DNA of 64,000 bases from Scedosporium boydii (taxonomy: Eukaryota > Ascomycota > Sordariomycetes > Microascales > Microascaceae), in assembly GCA_002221725.1 (NCBI GenBank), contig NJFT01000051.1, positions 145,201-209,200 of the forward strand. Direction: 5' to 3'. Position numbers and translations under genes: made by a program. Of this stretch, positions 11,864 to 24,400 are shown one piece after another. How positions within the stretch are numbered: position 1 is the stretch's first letter; every line of letters starts with the position of its first letter. Below the pieces are notes generated by a model. The model was not told where the DNA came from, ran no database searches, and was given only the letters and a program-made list of their open reading frames with translations.

Positions 11864-14800
11864 CTACCAGACCTCAAACATCTCAGGAGTGATCGATGAG
11901 GAATACTCCAAGGTCTTGTCCTCAGCGTCTCCAAGGCTTCGACGCTTCGGATGAGTACCACGAACGACATCCGTGTCAGCAACAGGCTGGTCCAAATCGA
12001 TACTCACTCCGCCGTTCGGCTCTGGGTCTTCTGCAGTCTTCCCGTCGCTTTTTTTGCCATTTTCATTTGCTCTCCACACTCTCTCGGTGTCGGAGCTCAC
12101 ACCGTTAATGCTAGAGTCCTTGCTGAATCGGGAGCCTGCATCACCGCCGTCGAACTGACTCTCGTCCATCATAACACCGGCAGCCATGAAAAATTCCTCC
12201 ATGAGCTTGATATTAGGCGAATTAGTCGACGGAGTCTCGCGCCCTGAATGCTTGATAACTGGGGTGATATCGATGAGTATAGTGCCGGTATCAGATTCCG
12301 TTTCGGCATGGTTGTCGTTCGAAGTCTCGTCTGCGTCTTCGCTTTCCGACTGTGGCTTCTAGCCAGTGTTCGTATTGTAGCAGCTTGCCTTGGGCAGCTT
12401 AACCTGGATGGGTGCTTCAGTTAGTGGCTGCTCTTCCCGAGTTTGTGCAAACCAGGCAGGTGGCACTTCTACGATAGAATTCTGACTGTGGGGGGCTGCT
12501 ACCTTCTTGGGAGACTCGAAGTCTATCAACACATTCTCTCCTCCTTCCAGGCTAGGGCTATCTTCCCGCTCCTCATTAACTAGGTCACCATTTGACACAT
12601 TTGTTAGATCCGTCAATGTCTCTGACGTGGAGACCGAAGGATCCAGTTGTAGCTGGTTGTCCGACTCCTGCTGATTTGCGTCTCCCTGAGAAATCAGCTC
12701 AGCCAAGAGTGATAGAGCACTCTCCTTTGGTGGTCCGCTGCCTGAGCCCTCTGGGCCATTGTCTTCTATGTCGATGAGCATTCCATCCATTTGCTCGGGG
12801 GGCCTAGTATTCGACTGCGATTGTTCAACTTGGACCAGCTCCGTCTCCTCCTCTGGGCCGTTATCCTCGATGTCGACGAGTATTCCATATGTGAGCTCGG
12901 GCCCAGTATTCGTCTGCAACTGTTCAGCTTGGGCCGGCGACATCTCCTGCTCTGGGCTGTTGTCTTCTATGTCGATGAGGATTCCATCTGTTAGCTCGGG
13001 TTCAGTATTCAACTGCGATTGCTCAACTTGGGCCCCTTGGTTCTGCAGTGACCCGGATACTGAAAACGCAGTATTAGGTTGCGACGAGCTCGCTGTCAAT
13101 TGGGACTGCTGCAGCGGCATCTGAGGGGGTTCGCTTATGTCAATAAGTATTCCATCTGCCTCGGAAACGACATCATCCTCTCGTGCCTGCGTAATGGGCG
13201 AATTCTGCGTATCCGAATCTACCTGGAGTTCAACAAGCTGTTCGCCCCCAGCGGTTTGACCATTAGCCACCTCTTCTCCCTGATCGGCGAGTTCCGCTGA
13301 CTCCAAAGCATTGGCCTGCTCAGGTCCCTGTTCTGCATTAAATGAACCATCGTCAAGTTCGTCCTCATCCTCCATCGAGGTGAAAAGATTCAGGACCTCG
13401 CCGCGATGAATGATCCTTCCATCGTTCAAACGAGTCACTTGATCCCGGTCAACTCCCCCGGGGCGCTCGGCCGGCTTTTCTGCCTGCGTCCTCACGGACC
13501 TTCCAGTTGCCAGCCGGCAGAGTACTTCGTGAAAGATCCAAGGAAAGCTGATGAGCGGCATCGACTTAGCATCAATTTTCTTATGCTTCGACCCATTTGA
13601 GACGCCATTTGCAGTACCCCTGCGTTCATGAAGGGCAATCTTCACTTCCTCCTCGGTAACTTTGTACATTGCTGCGACGAAAGGGTCGATCTTTTCCTCC
13701 GAATTCCCACCAGCAGCATCATAGCAGAGCTCACGGAATCGCTGCTTCATAGTGGCGTACTGTCGGCCAACCTCCTCTTGAACTTTATACGCACTGCCGA
13801 CCCGGGGTTTGGACAGGACAAAACCTGACCAGATCTCGAACTCGGTGGCGATCTCGCGCTGGCCCAGCACCCTTCGCATAGTTATGTCGTACTGAGTCTT
13901 GATTTGGCGAGCTTTTTTGAGAAGTGCGTTATCCTTCGGACACTTGGATAAGATTCTCTTGTCAAATGACTCGGTGTAGCTAGGGGTGAAGGTTACGTTG
14001 CACACAGCATCGTAGATAACGCCAAGGGCTTTCTTAGAGCGATACATCATGTCACGAGGAGCTCGCCTCTCCATGAAGTGTGGCCATCGACGCGGCTTGA
14101 GCGATCTATCCATTTCTGCCGGTTCACCCGTCTTGACATAGTCGACGGCCTTGGAATGTATGTGGGCGAGTGCTATACCTATATTTCAGACGAACCCCAT
14201 TTTGTTAGGCTCATTCATTCTCAACTGGGAGGGTAAGCTTACATTTTGCGTTCTTGGCTCCATCATCGAAACTGTCTGCATGGGCCAGATGGGCCAAGGC
14301 AACTGTCGGGAGGATGTCGTTTTTCATATACCGGACGAAAAACTGCTGAAGATGGGCTACGTGAACATCATTATCCAGTTCCTTCGGTTTCGGCGATTGG
14401 TAGTCCATGGGCGGATAGTTCCACTCGGGTGGAATGAGACTCGGCTCCCAAATAACGAAGAAATCATCCCCATCGAGGTCTCCTCCGGAGAGCATGCTCG
14501 GAAGATCACGGTCACCTACACTTGGGAAGACGGCCACGTCACGAAGGTGCTTGAGAGCTGGCACGTCGACGGCTTCAACCACTCGGATGTCTCCTGGATG
14601 GAGAGATGGGTTCCGACCGATGATGCAAATGCCCGTGATGACAGTCGCATTCCTCTGGTCTTCGCCGTCCGTGATTTGGAGGAAGATTTGCGGTAGCAAA
14701 TCCCGGTCCTGTCTAGTTGAGCCCTCCGTAGACTTCTTGTGACCTCGAAGTGTCCCAGTCTCGTCAACGCAACCCAAGACAAAGGCGCTCTTCTCTACGG

Positions 14801-17525
14801 GGATCCTCGCTCTCTCCTTGACTAGCTTGAGAGACCAAACCCTCCACAGGTTGAGAACGGTGACTATGAATGGCTCTTGCACGGATGGCTCTTTGAAACC
14901 GTGGAGGATAATGTCGGCCAATGTCAAAGTAGTCTGGTTTTCGTCCACCTGTTGACGAAGAAGAGTGATAGCGTCCCGGCTGCTAAGTTGAGCGTTGTTA
15001 TGCTTATCAACGTGGATGTTCAATAGGGTAAGAAACGCCTCCGTCTTGACACCCAGTGAGGACAAGATGGTAATGGTTTGTCGGTTCAGGGTGGCAACGG
15101 CAAACTGCGCACATCGAATGATCTCAAGACCATTGAACTTGGAGGGAAACTTAAACTGGGACTCCCGAATATGCACCTCCCGCTTCTTAGCATCCGGCCA
15201 GACCGCGAGGACACCTTTGCATCCGCCCATGCGGAATTGAAACGCCGAGGGAATGATTTCCAAACAGCCCATCCCCAATTCTTGGACAATCATCTTGGCT
15301 AGGAACTGGGATATTTTACCCACCCCATCAGTGAAGCAGTAACCTGCTTTGTTCGTAATGTCATTGACATGGCGAATCTTTGGAATGCTGATGGTTCGAA
15401 TTTCTCTGGTCGTGGAGAAGCATTGTCCCATGCGAGCGGCGTACTTGGCCACAGTCTTGATGCGGGAGAAGTCACCCATCGACTCGCGGATACTATCGCA
15501 GGAAACTTCGTCTGTGCCGGCAAAGAAGTAAGCGCCGTTCTCTCGAATCTGCGAGTTTCCAAAAGCTAGGAATTCGTAGTGGCGTGCTCCGATTCGAATG
15601 CCGCGCGTGAGGACGCGAAGAACGCGCTTGTACATCTCGTCATCCTGCTCGCTCTCACTTCGAGGATATATTCGGCCTTCGTAAAGTTCCCCAGTGAACT
15701 GAACACGAATAAAGCGATCCTGTAGAGATCTGTACTTCCGAAGAACTCGATTGGCGATCTCAAGGCCTGGCGAGGTGAAGTACACCCCTGTCGGGGTCAC
15801 CATAACCTTTCGAGTCACCACGCAATAGTGAGGCACCCTGAAACTCAGGGCTTCCATCCTGAAAGGGGTATCTTCATCCATTTCGAAGATTGACATCGGG
15901 TCGCTGATACGCTCTTCGTTGTCGGCGACGTACTCGAGAATGCGCCTCGCTTCCTTCGGGTCAAGACTGCCGAGCTTTTCCAGAAACTCAGGGTCTATAG
16001 CATATTCTGAAAGCGCACCGCGAGATATGCATACGTCGAGCTGATATCTGATCTCGAATGGCATCTTGTCTAGTATGGTTGATGATGTCTCGATGATCTT
16101 CGCGAGGGTCTCAGACTTATCAGCCAAGTCGCGCCGCATCTGAGGCTCTAAGTTCGCGAAAGTCCAGAATGGAGGCGATAGGCGGCTTTCCACCTTTATC
16201 TCCGTCTCGGAATCGATGTTAACATTGAAATCCCCAAGAGCCTGAAGAGCGGTGGTCAACTCCGTGCATTCTTCCAAGATGAACCTGAACGTTGTCCACC
16301 TCCCAAGATTGATGAAAGCCGGATCCGTGATCTCCTGCGAGTCATAGGGCGAGAGTTGGCGGAACATAATACCACCTGCATCTGTCGCAATGTCGGTAGC
16401 TCGGTACCACAGGCATCCCTCCGTCCAAACCGTCGCATTCTTGGCGAAAGTTTCCTCGACATTTGTTCTCTTCCAGAAGTAATGAGGAGGATAGTCGAGT
16501 GGAATGGTTAATTCCCAGGTAGTTGGGTCAGCTTTACGCCAGTGAATCTTCTTTAATTGGTGAAAATCCAAGACGAACTTGTAGAATTGCGTAGGCCTCG
16601 TTGCGAATTTGACTCCAAATGAAGCCACGATCTGCTTTCGAAGGAGATCGACGGCGAGCTGAAGCCCCCCATCCTTCTCGGTGGTGAACTCGCGTTCGAT
16701 CGATTTCATTCGTAGCATGGTAGCGTCATCGAGCATGACGCCAAAGTCCAAAGAGACAGGGCTCAGCTTGGTGATTCTGCTGTACCATAGGCGAGCGTTG
16801 ACGGGACTTCTGACCGCGTTATCCATCATTCGCTTGGGTGGCTCGACTTCAATAAGGACTTTGCAGTTCTGGCCAGCTGAGCGCATCCATATGAAGGATT
16901 TTTCCCAAAAGGCCTTGGTCGGCGGAGGGTTGAACCGTACCCTTCCGATTCTGCAGTAACCTTTTCCATCCTCAAGGACTTCGGCGAAGACTATCTTGCC
17001 CCCATATTTTTCCAGGGTTTGATATAGGTCTAGCGGAAGCGTCGAATGAGGTATATTTCCGAGCCTGATGGTCAACTCGGGCCACTTCTTCCAGTCTGGA
17101 TCTGGTGCAGTTGGCACTAGGCCAACCCGTTTGGCTGAGGGCTCGTCTGGGAAATGGGGTCGGTACTCGGGTACCTTGGACTCAGCCTCGTCTTGAGGAC
17201 CAGGAAAAAGACTGACTAAAACCTCGTCTTGGTCCTGATCCTTGGGGGAAGCCTCGGTTGACTGACCGGCCGCAGCGGCCTCAGACTGGTGGCTGCCAGC
17301 ATCTATCCTATCTGTCTTTTGGCCAGAAGTACTTGATGCATTCTTTCTGAAAGAGGGCTCTCCCAGTTCAGCTTTCGGGCCGACGGGGCTCCCTGCATGT
17401 CCCTGGTTAGTCGACTGTGGCCGTGTCAAAACCGTCGTGTAAGAAGTCTTACCTGAAGATTGAGCAGGATTGGAAACCCCGAGATGGCCTCCGCCACTAG
17501 TCTCCCCGCTTCCATCAATCGCCAT
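11864..17525 (-). CDS. RNA-dependent RNA polymerase (RNA silencing) with acidic repeat tail
   Basis: Exons 14243-17525, 12404-14178 and 11864-12358. The enzyme copies aberrant or target RNA into double-stranded RNA for Dicer in quelling-type silencing. Residues 150-200 look like an RRM; the catalytic LSGGDLDGDDFFVIW motif puts DLDGDD at 1016-1021; FVLGCVDETGTL precedes it, as in cellular RdRPs. A 64-bp intron (14179-14242) joins NAK to CIALAHIHSKAVDYVKTG, a conserved block. After about residue 1300 the protein is an acidic Gln/Glu-rich tail with repeated (D/Y)G-I-L-I-D-I units. An in-frame TAG at 12359-12361 would end it at 1700 residues, yet the same frame stays open with the same repeat type to 11864. 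I propose a 45-nt intron (12359-12403; CAG then GTTAAG...CTAG), giving 1850 residues. The ATG at 17525 is the first in frame. RdRP identity is sure; the tail end is not. Confidence 0.85.
12359..12403 (-). other. Candidate 45-nt intron carrying the in-frame TAG
   Basis: On the minus strand this segment starts GTTAAG after CAG and ends GGCTAG. It is 45 nt, a multiple of three, and its last codon is the TAG that would otherwise stop the polymerase. Removal joins PIQ to KPQSESED in frame. It is near the lower size limit for fungal introns and its branch point (GCTACAAT or TACGAAC) is weak. Stop readthrough or a genuine terminal stop are alternatives. Confidence 0.5.
12744..13040 (-). repeat. Coding tandem repeat, about 96-99 bp, three units
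   Basis: Within the polymerase tail three consecutive DNA units share a core that includes TCTATGTCGATGAG and ATTCCATCTGTTAGCTCGGG (read on the plus strand), at about 12760-12800, 12860-12900 and 12960-13000. Each encodes a (D/Y)G(I/M)L(I/V)DIEDN(S/G)PE block plus a Gln/Asn-rich linker. Looser single units lie outside this array on both sides. Confidence 0.8.
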
Positions 17526-17922
17526 GGCTGGCGGTTCTGAAGCAGGAGCCAATGAAACGCGAAGTTTCCTTTGACTTTCTGAGTCCAGGTTGGAAGGTAA
17601 AGCCTGAAGCGGAGAGGGAGACGAGGGTTGGGTAAATGTGATGGAATGGCTGTTTGATGCCAGCTCCTCTAGTCATGTGAAGTGTGAAGTGTGAAGTGTT
17701 TGTTGTGGGTGTGCTAAGAGTTGGGTGGATGGGCTGCGAAGGCAAAGGGCTTGTCAAACAACGAAAGATTGAGGATGAGATAATACCAGATGAATTGGTA
17801 TATGACTGGGAATTCCTTATTCACAAGCACTTACTTCTCAGATGGAATTGAGATGACCAGCTGTAGTACTGTAGTAGGGTATTGCTTGATGTGATCCAAG
17901 GGGATTGGGGGAAACAAGAGGC

Positions 17923-17997
17923 AGAAGAAGAAGAAGAAGAAGAAGAAGAAGAAGAAGAAGAAGAAGAAGAAGAAGAAGAAGAAGAAGAAGAAGAAGA
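17923..17997. repeat. (AGA)25 microsatellite
   Basis: An uninterrupted 75-bp AGA run about 400 bp upstream of the polymerase start codon. It is a perfect homopurine/homopyrimidine tract of triplex-forming type and is expected to vary in length between isolates. Confidence 0.95.
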
Positions 17998-18339
17998 CCG
18001 GTAATTGGAAATGAAAGAGAAGAGTAGAGGCCCCATGGGAGATCTAGGGAATTGGGAAGGAAGTTACGATGAGGTCAGCATCAATGAGATTTGATGAAAT
18101 CAAAATTTGAGGCGTCCTGAGAATAATGGATCTTTATCTGTGAAATCAGGAAGGTGCTTTGGAGGAAGGGAGGAGGCGGGTTTGAGTTGAGGCAGGTACC
18201 CGAACCTCAATCTCAATTATTTCAATATTCACTCTCGGGTTGGCCGAGGATGTAAACTAGAGCCCTGGGGCAGGTAACTGTAAGAAGATCGACAAGACGC
18301 TATGGGGTGATTTATGGAAGATATAAGCATCGTGAAACT

Positions 18340-18396
18340 GCAGGAGGAGGGAGGAGGGAGGAGGGAGGAGAGAATAGAGGGAAAGGGAGGGGAGGC
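18340..18396. repeat. GGAGGAGG purine repeat
   Basis: Repeated GGAGGAGGGA units followed by a further G/A-only stretch. The G-runs could form a G-quadruplex-like structure, but the tracts are mostly of two or three G. Confidence 0.8.
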
Positions 18397-18845
18397 CTAT
18401 GTAACAAATCCAAGGCGTCCATTCCTCCAACAGGGCACATAGATTAATTCATAGACAAGATTCATGTGGCTGATGTTGTTTGCTCTTGATCCTGCTGTGC
18501 AAACAGAGTCATAAAACATCTTCTCATACAACACATGTAGTAACGGACCCAGAAATGCGGAATAAAGACAGTAACAGAAAGTTTCTTGTAGACTGGTGGC
18601 CCCATACCTTCAAGTCCTAGAAGATAGGCCTCCTTCTACATCCCCAATGCTCATGCTGTTATGCTCTTGAAACCAATGCTATGATGGAAGAGAAGGAAAA
18701 AGACAAAAGAGGGAAAAAAGAAATGAAGAAAAAGAGAAATCCTCCAAGCCCCCCTTTTGAATAACCCGTGAAACCGTAGACGGTGTCAAATTTATACACC
18801 GTTTTGATCCCAGCGCCGATCGACTGTCACCCCAAGATCAAGGAA

Positions 18846-20950
18846 TCAAGGAACATCCATGATCTTTCCAGGGTTCATGATCCAGTGCGGATCTAGAGCC
18901 CTCTTGATCGCCCTCATCACACCAAGAGTATCAGGGCCAACCTCGAGCAGGAGCGAGTCCTTCTTGCCCCATCCAACAGAGTGCTCACCGGTACAGGTGC
19001 CCTCCATATCGATGGCGCGCTTGACCATGTTCTTGACGCACTTTTCGACTTTGTCGCGCTCCTCCTTCTTGGTGCGGTTGTAAATGATGCTCTCGTGGAA
19101 GTTGCCGTCTCCAATGTGACCGAGGATGCTGGCGAACAAGCCGAGGTCATCCATCTCCTTCTTGCTCACTTCAATGATGTCGGCAAGTCGGCTGAAGGGT
19201 ACTGCGACGTCGGTACTCCCTACATGCAAACGTTAGCATCAGAGAGTGGAGGGAAGAGGGGGAGAAAAAGACACAGAAAACGTGAAGGAAAACGACTCAC
19301 AAACTTCCTCTCCGTCCTTTCTCAGAGCAAGCATCGACCACAAAGACTCCTTCCTAGCCGACCACAACAACTTTTGCTCCTGCTCGTCCTTGGCAAACTC
19401 AAAACTTCCCCCCTTGTGCGCCTTGGCAATTCGTTGCACCTGGTTGATATTCTCCTTGACACTGCTCTTGGTACCAGCAAACTTGAAGAAGAGCGTGGGC
19501 TGCTCTTTCCACGTCCGAGGTTTTGTGGCGCCTCCCATGTTGACAACCTTCATTTGGACTTCGTCCATAATCTCCATAGCGGCCACAGGAATACCGGTCT
19601 GCATTACTTCGGCGGCGGCAGAGGCTGCGTCGCGGATGGACGGGAAGGGGACTACAGCTACTGAGAGATCTTCCGGGATGACGGCGAGCTTGAGGGTCGC
19701 TGAGTGCGAGAGCGTCTTGTTAGTAGCCCTTGCATTGGTTTAAAAACGGAATGTCCAAAAAGGAATGCCTATAGTAGGAGTAGTTGCGAAACCATACCTT
19801 CGGTTACAAGTCCCAAAGTGCCTTCGGAGCCAACGAAAATGCCGTTAAGGTTATAGCCCGCAGATGATTTCCTCGGTCGACGTCTCGTTTTGATCACCGT
19901 GCCATCTGCTAGCACGACTGTCAGGTTGATAACCCAGTCCTTCATGGTGCCATACTTGACGGCATTGGTTCCAGAACAGTTGGTTCCGATCATGCCACCA
20001 ATCTTTGCACTCGGGCCTAATTCCCATAGATTTCGTTTGATTAGAATAAGAAAACTCATCGTTGTATGAACTGAAGCGATGAAAATGCACTTGAAATCAT
20101 AAATTATTAGGAGAGGATAAGAAACTCACCTGGATCAATGGGGAAGAAAAGTCCACTTCCCTGTTTTGCAAGCTGCTCATTCAAATCCTGCCATCCAATG
20201 CTCGGTTGCACCACAATGTCCATATCATCCTTGTTGAACTGAATAATCTTGTCCATAAAGGCGAAATCGACGCTAATTCCTCCGTAGGGGGCCGAGAAGT
20301 TGCCTTCGAGACTGGATCCTCCAGAGTACGGGATGATTGGCACACGGTACTTGTAGCATATCCGAGCTATGATCGACACCTCCTCGGTCGAGCGCGGATA
20401 CGCTACGGCGACAGGGAGGCCATCTGGGTTCGTGGTCGACCACTCGGAGTATCCATGGGCATACAAGTCCTCCGGGTCCGTGGAAATAATGTCTTCGTGG
20501 CCGAATGCCTGCCGGATTTCGTCCAGTGCCTGAAAACGTGTGTTAGTCAGACAATACTGGCTCGTTGTTCACATGGCCATTTCAATTTTGAAATTTTTTG
20601 AAGACTTTTGATGATACCTTCTCCATGTCCTTCAAATTCGCATAGCGAGGGGGCTTTCCGGCGTCCAACAGAGTCTTGTGACCTCCAAGACGAGGCAGGA
20701 GGTCACCCGCTACGAATGCGGTTTCCGGACTAAGCGAAGCAGTTGCCCATCCAGCAATTCCGGCACCCAAAGCCACGGCCATGACGGAAGATCCCGACCA
20801 CTTGGAGGACTGCGGTGCTGAAGAGCCCGCATTGTTTGAAGTTTGGGAGTACCGGGGACCCGAAGTGGAGATTGGCTGCCTGTGGGATATCGACCGTGAG
20901 GCCGCTCGACCGGAACGGAGGAGCGGCCGTGCGCAGTTGCTCACCGACAT
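18846..20950 (-). CDS. DLD1: D-lactate dehydrogenase (cytochrome), mitochondrial
   Basis: Five exons (20618-20950, 20130-20529, 19798-20016, 19301-19699, 18846-19219) encode 574 residues, the family's usual size. The flavoenzyme oxidises D-lactate to pyruvate and passes electrons to cytochrome c at the inner mitochondrial membrane. The N-terminus is a basic Ser/Arg-rich presequence and is followed by a hydrophobic segment at about 54-75. The FAD-binding PCMH domain spans about 148-325, with [15 protein letters not shown], then [22 protein letters not shown] and [11 protein letters not shown]. The C-terminal domain has GHIGDGNFH (484-492), [10 protein letters not shown] and the closing [11 protein letters not shown]. 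All four introns are GT-AG (donors GTATCA, GTGAGT, GTATGG, GTGAGT) and each join restores a conserved block, e.g. DVW plus STDVAVPFS. Confidence 0.95.
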
Positions 20951-21367
20951 TGGTAAAAGTGTGGAAAGCTGCTGCTGTATGTACTATGTAGGTAAGGGTG
21001 GCGAATGATGTCGAGTCACCGACAAGTTGTTGCGAGTGTGGTGTCTCTTACCTTTCTACACGACGAGTGAGTTTCCTGGCGGGGAATGTGAAATCGAAGA
21101 GAAAACTAAGTTGATATTTTATTTTCCGATGAAAGACCAGTTGTCTCAGTATAGACGAAGTCCGAAACCGAGTGGCGGCCGACTGATGGTGGCAGGCACC
21201 GTGGAGATTTAGTTGACAGTCTTCGGTAGGTGGTGTAAGATGAGACGGTCTGGCTCGTTAAATAGTGATCCTCCAGAAGGTTGGAATCAATGAGATGCTC
21301 CAGAGACAGTGGATAAAGAAGAACAAGTCTAAATTCCGGAAGACTGGAGCTGCGAGGTTTCATTGAC

Positions 21368-21368
<1 letters not shown>

Positions 21369-21404
<36 letters not shown>
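21369..21404. repeat. 36-nt poly-A run
   Basis: An uninterrupted run of 36 A on the plus strand, in the upstream region of the D-lactate dehydrogenase gene. It could be the tail of an old retroposed sequence or a simple expansion. No matching target-site duplication was found by eye. Confidence 0.95.
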
Positions 21405-21405
<1 letters not shown>

Positions 21406-24400
21406 CCAATGTAAAAAGGCGAATAAAAATCCGGTGTGATTCACGCTAGCTTCGTGATGGCGAGGAAGGAACGGTGGGTGTCTTGATGTATTATACCCAG
21501 ATCCGAGTGAGTGGGTTGCTTACTCGAAATGGCGCTGTTTGGTATTGCTGGCTCAACTGCGATGGATTGGTGGTGTCGTGGTTCTGACAGTTCTGACCCT
21601 CGATAATATCAACTAGTATTGGTATTGAACTATACCAAGGTAGCTGTGAATCATTCAACCCGTCTCGGCTTCAGGACCGATAAACATCAAGTCCGGAGTT
21701 GAAAATTCTCACCCTCAAACGAACAATTTATAAGCGGCGACCGGGGAATCTTGAACGCCTCGTTGCCTCGACAGGGTTCTCGTCCTCCTCGTTTTCGACT
21801 TTTTTTTTCTCCCAACCAGCAGGCCCTACCTTGGAGGGAGGAAAAAAGGCTCAAGCCCAGAAATGTCGGTGGCTTTCAAGGTACTGGGCTTAAAAGTAAG
21901 GAGCTGATCTGATGCAGGTGGAAGGTGAAATGAAGCGGGCTTTGTACTGTACCAGAGGAAGATTGGGCTTGCTTCCCTTCCTCACGAGGTCTGTTTCCTC
22001 TTCCGAATCTGGAACCGGTTGCAGTTGAAGAGAAACGTTCTGATGGAAAAAGGAAAAAAAGGCACCCCGGCTGGATGTGGTTGAATGCGTCAACTGGTAC
22101 AAAGGTATTATCCCAAGGGTATGGATTAGGTCTGTGAGTGAGTTCTGGTCCAATCAGGTCTAAACCCTCGTTCAGAAACGTTATTTTTTTGTCACTTGGG
22201 AGGCGAATATAGAACCCCTTTAGACGGGGCAAGCGAGAACGGATGGCAAAAGGCAAATTCTGCAGGCTCGCAAATGCGCAACCAAGGACGGCTGAAGACT
22301 GAGGAGTAAGGAGGAGATGTGGATGGAGTTGCCGAGTGATGACGATCATAAGTACGAACTTGAGCAGGGGAGACACGAGCTTTAGGAGCGTTAGGGCGGA
22401 GTAGACACTGGGGATGCAAGGGGAACCAGGATAGATTTGGGCTAAGCATCGTCGAGAGGGTTGTAATCGGTATAGAGGCTCCCCCAATATATAACAAGTG
22501 GATTCGTATGGTAACTTTTCCTTCTTAAACCATCGACACGCATGTAGGAGAGATGAGATATGCACCGAGGGTCGCGTGAATCGAAACATTGAAACGGCAG
22601 GTACGCTGCTCAGAACAATGAATGCATGGCTAAGTATCTAAACTACTTCATGTTCGCAGGCGCGTATACATGAAAGGGGTTACGTTGTAGGGTTGGAGCT
22701 GCTGAGTGTCTTCTCGTCGGAGTGGGAGGGAGGGAATCAAGAGTGTCTGTTTATTGAAATGTTGAAACGAGGCGGGCCCTCGCGGAATAGGAATAGTTGA
22801 GCTCAAAGAGAGGGGAAGCGGAGAGACAAAGACGCTAGAGAATGGGGAGTTGGGAATGGCGGACGGGTCCGACTCGGACAGGGCTCTTGGAGACTTTGGA
22901 CTCGAATCATGGCAACTGGATGTAAATTGGTTTTGTACATACTCCGTACACAACTTGGTATGTTGTTCTCTGGAACTTTTTGAGGGACATTGAGCTCAAT
23001 CTATCCATCAAAACACTAGCTTCAAATTCGGCCGAGGCGGTAACCACTGGGCGTGGGGATAGAAAGGCGTGCGAGAGGAATGTGAGAGAGTGTGGTGGGA
23101 GGCGATTGAATCGAAGAATGAGAAACGAGAAACTAAAAACGTAGAAACGGTGATAAAGCTAGCCTAATTTAAGCCGTCTAAAGAATCATTGAGCGGATCG
23201 ATGGACGCATGGGGGTGGGATTGGGGGTTTCTTGGTTTCTTAGTGGCGTGGAGGTTGATAAATTCCAAAAATGGCAGATGCAAAGAGAGGCGCTCTCAAG
23301 ATGCGTCAATTTCTCCCTCACCCTTTCCAGCTTGCATTTGATACGTTGTTGGTGAGATGAGACGGAGTGAGAGAAGGGGAGAAGGGAAGAATGGGAAAAA
23401 CTTTTCTTCCTGGAAGGACTTCACTGTCCATTGCCGCATGCTTCACCCATGGCATGGAGCGGCTCTTGTACTTCACGTACAGGTACGAACGTGGAACGGC
23501 ATCGACAGCTTCTACCGTACGGGCAGAGGAGCCGCGATTGGCCCGAGCTTCAGGAATAATATGGCGGAGGGAAATTTCTATTGACGGCTTCGTACAATAT
23601 TGCACCTCCATGCCATCTGTTGTGGGTATTACGACCTCCAGAGTCCAGAACGCCAGGCCAACGTGACGACGGAGGCGCCATCCGGTCTGCTGCTATAGGC
23701 TATGAACCATCACGGAGTCGCCTTTTGCAGGAGCTCAGTTCTTGCCTGCGTCGGGCTGGTCTTATTCTCCACCTTGAAGTGACGAGGAGCAGTGCCCGAT
23801 GTGTGATCAACAGTGTGCGGCTTAGGCACAGCCAGACAGACAGCCAGGCGGCTTCCGGCCCTTATCTGACCCTAAGCAAAACACAGAAGTAGTATCAATA
23901 CCTCAAGCTAACGTGAAGAAGAGGAATCCAAGAGGAATCCAAAGCCGGATTGGATCTCTGTTTCCTATGCGTGGCTTGTCCGATCGGGAGTTTGGAATGG
24001 CGGAATGAGCGGAAATGCCCGACGAGAAACGACTCGCCGTGCCATTCGGTACATATCATGGCCGAACTTCGAAGACAACGTTGAATGGTCGGCGGTGATC
24101 AGGGACTCCTCGTCAGTTGTGGGCCCGTCGGGAAAGGGCGAAAAGAAGTCACGCGCTAGGATCTGCGAAGAGACTTTGGTCTCATCGGAGGTTTGGTGGG
24201 AGTGGTCGAACTAGTGAAAGACGACGTGCATCGAGCTTTGATATAGCGTACACTATTTGCGCGTAAGCCGGGAAAACGGGAAAGCCAGGCGGCGGGACTG
24301 CCAAGAGGGAATTTACAAAAAGAGATACACGATCAGGGTTGTTGGAAGCGCGCATGCAAGGTCGGGGATCAATCCGACAGACCACTTTCATCTGGGCCGT

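Larger units (their letters stand above)
17526..18845. other. RdRP upstream spacer with long GAA tract
   Basis: The region between the polymerase start and the D-lactate dehydrogenase stop (both minus strand) is purine-rich. It contains 25 AGA units at 17923-17997 and GGAGGAGGGAGGA-type repeats at 18340-18395. No gene is supported. Confidence 0.55.

Noticed and set aside
17526..17552. Nine-residue N-terminal extension of the RNA polymerase
   Set aside because: Would require a TTG start; the ATG at 17525 is the first in frame.
21876..22589. 237-codon minus-strand frame in the gene-free interval
   Set aside because: Composition rich in Leu/Ser/Pro/Phe without domains, no introns or neighbours that fit, and overlapping alternative frames.
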